From a virus, in the IMG/VR virus record IMGVR_UViG_3300009703_003450, positions 1-28,833 of that record: a stretch of 28,833 nucleotides of DNA. One strand, given 5' to 3'. The translations under genes were made by a program, and so were the position numbers. This document shows, one piece after another, positions 26,381-28,833 of the stretch. The notes beneath the pieces were generated by a model that was given only the letters and a program-made list of their open reading frames with translations, searched no databases and had not been told where the DNA came from. Every line of letters starts with the position of its first letter. The first letter of the stretch is position 1.

Positions 26381-26878
26381 TTAAAGATCTCATCCGCTTT
26401 TGGGACCGTACTCCGAGGCAACGCCCCCATAAGCTGCTTCTACATTTTGTCCAAGCTTCATACCTGTAACTCCCCGCATATACTTATTAACTAGTACATT
26501 ATAGTAATTTATATACCGCCCGTATTTATCCATATCTTGTACAGTAACGCCGCCGCTGTCTTGGTAGGTCAAAGTATTACGTGCTGATAGAATCCCTTTA
26601 CTAGTGAGTATTTGGAGCGTTGCTCCTAATTTTAATAAGTTTCAGCTAGGAACCGAAGCTATATTTTGGTAAACAATAGAAGTCGGGCTAAACTCGTAGT
26701 TTATCTCATCTAAAGCATCTTGTATTGCGTGGTGCAATTCTTGGTCAGTGGATTCTTGCACTTCGTCGAGAGTGTTGAGCTCTGCAGTATCTCCTAAAAA
26801 CTCTCGAAGCCTTTCTACATATAAGGAATCTTCGAAAGATATAATATTGGTTAACATTTCTTTTTTAGTTCTACCCAT
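26381..26878 (-). CDS. Head-tail connector-type protein, 165 aa, two recoded TGA (Trp) codons
   Basis: The frame is continuous from ATG at 26878 to TAA at 26381 when two TGA codons are read as Trp: 26642-26644 (Trp79, in S-V-P-S-W-N-L-L-K-L-G) and 26390-26392 (Trp163, in K-S-G-W-D-L then stop). The N-terminal half is acidic and helical; the second half contains L-T-Y-Q-D-S-G-G-V-T-V and K-Y-G-R-Y-I-N-Y-Y, a pattern I associate with phage neck or connector proteins. The gene starts inside the end of the upstream gene (8-base overlap) with GGAGG before the ATG. Both of its Trp codons are TGA. The second TGA would cost only three residues if read as stop. Confidence 0.78.
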
Positions 26879-27209
26879 TGTAATCCTCCAGAATAGCGAT
26901 TGTAAGAACGCCTTGGGTTGGGACAGTTAGCCGGTCATCTACCCCGTAAGTAATTTCAAATTCACCTAAATAGGTGCCTGCTGTGTCTGTGTTAACAGGT
27001 GCCCAAGAGTAGCGAACTGCTCCTCCTGCCTGATCTACAAAGGTACACGCCTGTGAATTTACTTTTACTTCGTTAGTATCAGAATCCTTCATAGTGAAAG
27101 TGACGGACTGTGCTGAAGTTAAATCCATGGCCGTGCCGTCTATATCTGTTAAGGTAACATCTAAAAAAGGCCTTGTGTCGTTTCGTTTCATGTAAATTAT
27201 ATTGGCCAT
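26871..27209 (-). CDS. Ig-like structural protein (BppU N-terminal-like), 112 aa
   Basis: A small single-domain beta protein. The opening R-N-D-T-R-P-F-L-D-V-T-L-T-D-I-D-G and the following D-L-T-S-A-Q-S-V-T-F-T-M-K-D match the pattern of Ig-like domains found at the start of phage baseplate upper proteins and in many small connector-region proteins. The end of the domain is visible as G-T-Y-L-G-E-F-E-I-T-Y. The ATG at 27209 is preceded by TAGGAGATACT, where TAG is the stop of the gene before, so the two are tightly coupled. The single Trp codon is TGG. The stop is TAG. Confidence 0.75.
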   Translation of the reverse strand: MANIIYMKRNDTRPFLDVTLTDIDGTAMDLTSAQSVTFTMKDSDTNEVKVNSQACTFVDQAGGAVRYSWAPVNTDTAGTYLGEFEITYGVDDRLTVPTQGVLTIAILEDYNG

Positions 27210-27217
27210 AGTATCTC

Positions 27218-27754
27218 CTACTTAATCTTAGTGCCGGTAGAGTCTGCGGTAACGTCAGTTTTTGACTCGTCGGCTGTTAAAACAATTTTCTGTGAATCTA
27301 TTATTATTGATTTATATGGTGCTGAAGTTAAATCTAATTTAGACGCCTCTGCTGCTGTAAGCTTTATTGTGCCTATAGCTGTCTCTACGCTTACTGTCGA
27401 TGCCTGAGGTATATCCTTTAATAGGGAACCTATTTGAGTTTTTATATCTAAAGAAGCTTCTACCTTTTTAGAGCGCACAAGCTTGGCAGAGCTTTTCATA
27501 GAAAGCGAGTGTCTCGCTGACGTATCTCTAAGCACCTTATTATTCTTTGTAGCCTTAGTTATAATATCCCTTTTATCAGTGTCTAAGGGGGATATCATTC
27601 GTAGTTTTAAGTCTGCGTGCGTTAAATTAGCAAAGCTGGATTGAAAGGAAAAAGGGCTACTCCAGCTATTTACGTCTGGATCTAGCGGATAGCGATCAGT
27701 ATCCTTCTGAATACTGCTTAAAAAGGTTTTATAATTCTCAGTCAACACCAGCAT
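27218..27754 (-). CDS. Hypothetical virion-region protein, 178 aa, first gene of the long late operon
   Basis: No family is recognised. The N-terminal part is helical and polar; the C-terminal half is Thr/Lys/Ser-rich and beta-like, with a repeated pattern around I-G-T-I-K-L-T-A-A-E-A-S-K-L-D and S-Q-K-I-V-L-T-A-D-E-S-K-T-D, which looks like two copies of a short module. The ATG at 27754 lies five bases after the -10 box of the promoter and has no Shine-Dalgarno, so it may be translated from a leaderless mRNA. The single Trp codon is TGG; the stop is TAG. Confidence 0.7.
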   Translation of the reverse strand: MLVLTENYKTFLSSIQKDTDRYPLDPDVNSWSSPFSFQSSFANLTHADLKLRMISPLDTDKRDIITKATKNNKVLRDTSARHSLSMKSSAKLVRSKKVEASLDIKTQIGSLLKDIPQASTVSVETAIGTIKLTAAEASKLDLTSAPYKSIIIDSQKIVLTADESKTDVTADSTGTKIK

Positions 27755-27759
27755 AGTTT

Positions 27760-27788
27760 AATATATACTATATACAAGTTTTAGTCAA
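27760..27788 (-). promoter_or_regulatory. Late promoter after the capsid gene (TTGACT, 17-nt spacer, TATATT)
   Basis: On the minus strand TTGACT (27788-27783), a 17-nt spacer and TATATT (27765-27760) end five bases before the ATG of the 178-aa gene. It sits just after the capsid terminator, so it starts a new late transcript. It has the same boxes, spacer and ATG distance as the promoter at 13419-13447. Confidence 0.8.
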
Positions 27789-27807
27789 GAATTTATTGGA
27801 CAATAAA

Positions 27808-27834
27808 AAAGGGCTTTGAAAATCAAAGCCCTTT
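27808..27834 (-). terminator. Rho-independent terminator after the major capsid gene
   Basis: A perfect 12-bp stem (27808-27819 with 27823-27834) closes a 3-nt loop. On the minus strand it is followed by a run of T residues. It lies 26 bases after the capsid stop and just before the next promoter. It would cap the abundant capsid transcript and separate it from the downstream operon. Confidence 0.92.
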
Positions 27835-27859
27835 AATAAAACTACAAGTATTAGCTTGT

Positions 27860-28777
27860 TTATGAGGATGTCAAGGAAAGAGAAGCGATTGCTTTCTGAT
27901 TTCCAATACCCATTCCGATACTTTCGTATGCAGACCATGAGATAACATTCTTTTTCTTTTCGATCCAGAACTTCACATCATTAAGAACACAGAATTGTCC
28001 TAAAAAGTCTTGACCTGCAAAAGTGTAAATCATTTCATTTCCACCAGAAGTAAGTAAGTCAACTTTATTAGAAACAACTAGCTTTCGTCCAAACAAAGTA
28101 GAATATGTGTAACCATTTACACTAACCTCGCTTCCTACTGCATCACCTACTGTAGTAGCGTCATACAAGAATAAGCGATTAAAAGTAGTAGAGCCCATCA
28201 AAATAGTCTCTGCTCTTAACTCTTGGCCGTCTAATTGGTCAAATAGCGCTTTCATTTTTGGCTTGCTAATTTCGCCATTCGCCTCTAATCCAACAGTAAC
28301 ATCGTTAGATGCTGCTGTAGACGCCGCGGCTGCTGCTGATATGAATTTGCTATCTTCTACTTTTTGAATATCAAGAACGGAGTTCTTTTCGATAATCTCA
28401 GTTAATGGTATGTCGTAGGCCAATAATTCTTCTTCAGTCTTTTGGAAATCTTCAGAGCTGATCATGTAAAAAGGAATCTCAAATCGATCACCTGTTACAT
28501 AATTAAAATCAGCATTACCTCTGAAATTGATTGCCATAGCTTTAGAATCTGGCTCGATATCAACGATTTTTACCATACCGTCGTGATTTACAGATCGTTG
28601 TAAATCAGCTTTTGTTACATATTGTGGATTAATGATCTTTCTTGCGAAAGATACTTCACGTAGTTTCTGTCTTATAAAAGCAGATCCTTCCTGAGCAACT
28701 TTTTCTAAACCGTCAGGAGAATTCAACTTCTGTAAAAACAATTCATTAATTGTACTAGCAGATATATTGTTAGACAT
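27860..28777 (-). CDS. Major capsid protein (HK97-fold type), 305 aa
   Basis: Very likely the major head protein. The N-terminal part carries the usual helical arm (F-I-R-Q-K-L-R-E-V-S-F-A-R-K-I-I), then P-Q-Y-V-T-K-A-D-L-Q-R-S, an element seen in several myovirus capsid proteins. The middle has an E-I-P-F-Y-M-I strand and a long helix. An Ala-rich helix (A-A-A-A-A-S-T-A-A-S) precedes the A-domain with I-L-M-G-S-T-T-F-N-R-L. The C-terminal part ends in a strand with W-S-A-Y-E-S-I-G-M-G-I. The ATG at 28777 is preceded by AGGAGGATAGAAA, a very strong ribosome binding site, and a strong terminator follows, as expected for an abundant protein. Both Trp codons are TGG. Confidence 0.82.
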   Translation of the reverse strand: MSNNISASTINELFLQKLNSPDGLEKVAQEGSAFIRQKLREVSFARKIINPQYVTKADLQRSVNHDGMVKIVDIEPDSKAMAINFRGNADFNYVTGDRFEIPFYMISSEDFQKTEEELLAYDIPLTEIIEKNSVLDIQKVEDSKFISAAAAASTAASNDVTVGLEANGEISKPKMKALFDQLDGQELRAETILMGSTTFNRLFLYDATTVGDAVGSEVSVNGYTYSTLFGRKLVVSNKVDLLTSGGNEMIYTFAGQDFLGQFCVLNDVKFWIEKKKNVISWSAYESIGMGIGNQKAIASLSLTSS

Positions 28778-28788
28778 TTTCTATCCTC

Positions 28789-28833
28789 CTATAGGGTTAC
28801 GAATTCGATTACGTTTGCAGTTTGAGCCGTGCC
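28789..28833 (-). CDS. C-terminal end of an unknown protein just upstream of the capsid gene (5' part outside window)
   Basis: The last 14 codons of a minus-strand gene are present, reading G-T-A-Q-T-A-N-V-I-E-F-V-T-L and then TAG at 28789. The stop lies just before the capsid Shine-Dalgarno. In many phages this place is held by a head decoration, scaffold or protease gene. The beta-like end would suit a decoration protein, but there is too little sequence to say more. Confidence 0.55.
   Translation of the reverse strand, partial: GTAQTANVIEFVTL

Noticed and set aside
12293-26878. Pseudogenes broken by TGA mutations
   Set aside because: All 24 breaks are TGA and none is TAA, TAG or a frameshift, and they fall at Trp-like contexts. 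Decay would give mixed stops and indels.
12293-26878. TGA as selenocysteine or as Gly (code 25)
   Set aside because: No SECIS-like structure was noticed near the sites, the number of sites is far too high for selenocysteine, and contexts are aromatic in character rather than Gly-like.

Overview
The window is a piece of a tailed-phage genome of the contractile-tail (myovirus) type. It holds a major capsid protein, tail sheath, tail tube and several very large fibre or adhesin-like proteins on the minus strand, and nucleotide metabolism, replication and transcription genes on the plus strand. The DNA is AT-rich, genes are tightly packed, and many stops and starts overlap. I recognise no tRNA, IS element or CRISPR array. 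The host cannot be named from the sequence; a B12-dependent ribonucleotide reductase and a phage-encoded primary-like sigma factor are the main clues.

Plus strand, 1-8990 (early/middle type genes): the 3' end of a class II ribonucleotide reductase and its terminator; a 139-aa unknown protein; a 699-aa unknown protein; a cassette of a ubiquitin-like protein ending in Gly-Gly, a JAMM/MPN metalloprotease and an E1/ThiF-like adenylating enzyme; a small holin-like membrane protein; a metallophosphoesterase; a sigma-70-family factor; a family A DNA polymerase with proofreading domain; and a deoxynucleoside monophosphate kinase. A strong bidirectional terminator at about 8972-9005 separates the two convergent blocks.

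Minus strand, 28833-9053 (late genes, transcribed right to left): the tail end of an unknown gene, major capsid protein, terminator, promoter, a run of head-tail connector, baseplate and fibre-type genes (27754 down to 13455), a second promoter, then four genes leading to sheath and tube.

The main result is that the late region cannot be read with the standard code. Six minus-strand genes are cut by 24 in-frame TGA codons. When TGA is read as Trp they join in a constant frame into ordinary genes ending at TAA or TAG, including proteins of 1137 and 1389 aa. No gene in the window uses TGA as its stop. The plus-strand genes contain 27 Trp codons and all are TGG, so recoding is confined to the late block and, within it, to minor tail and fibre genes. 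With this reading there is no gap over 300 bases without a gene; with the standard code there would be several false gaps (for example 19633-20391).

The second result is the compact phage ubiquitin-like cassette (Ubl, JAMM, E1; no E2 or E3 recognised) lying next to a large orphan protein. A third is a pair of near-identical late promoters placed so close to the ATG that leaderless mRNAs are expected.
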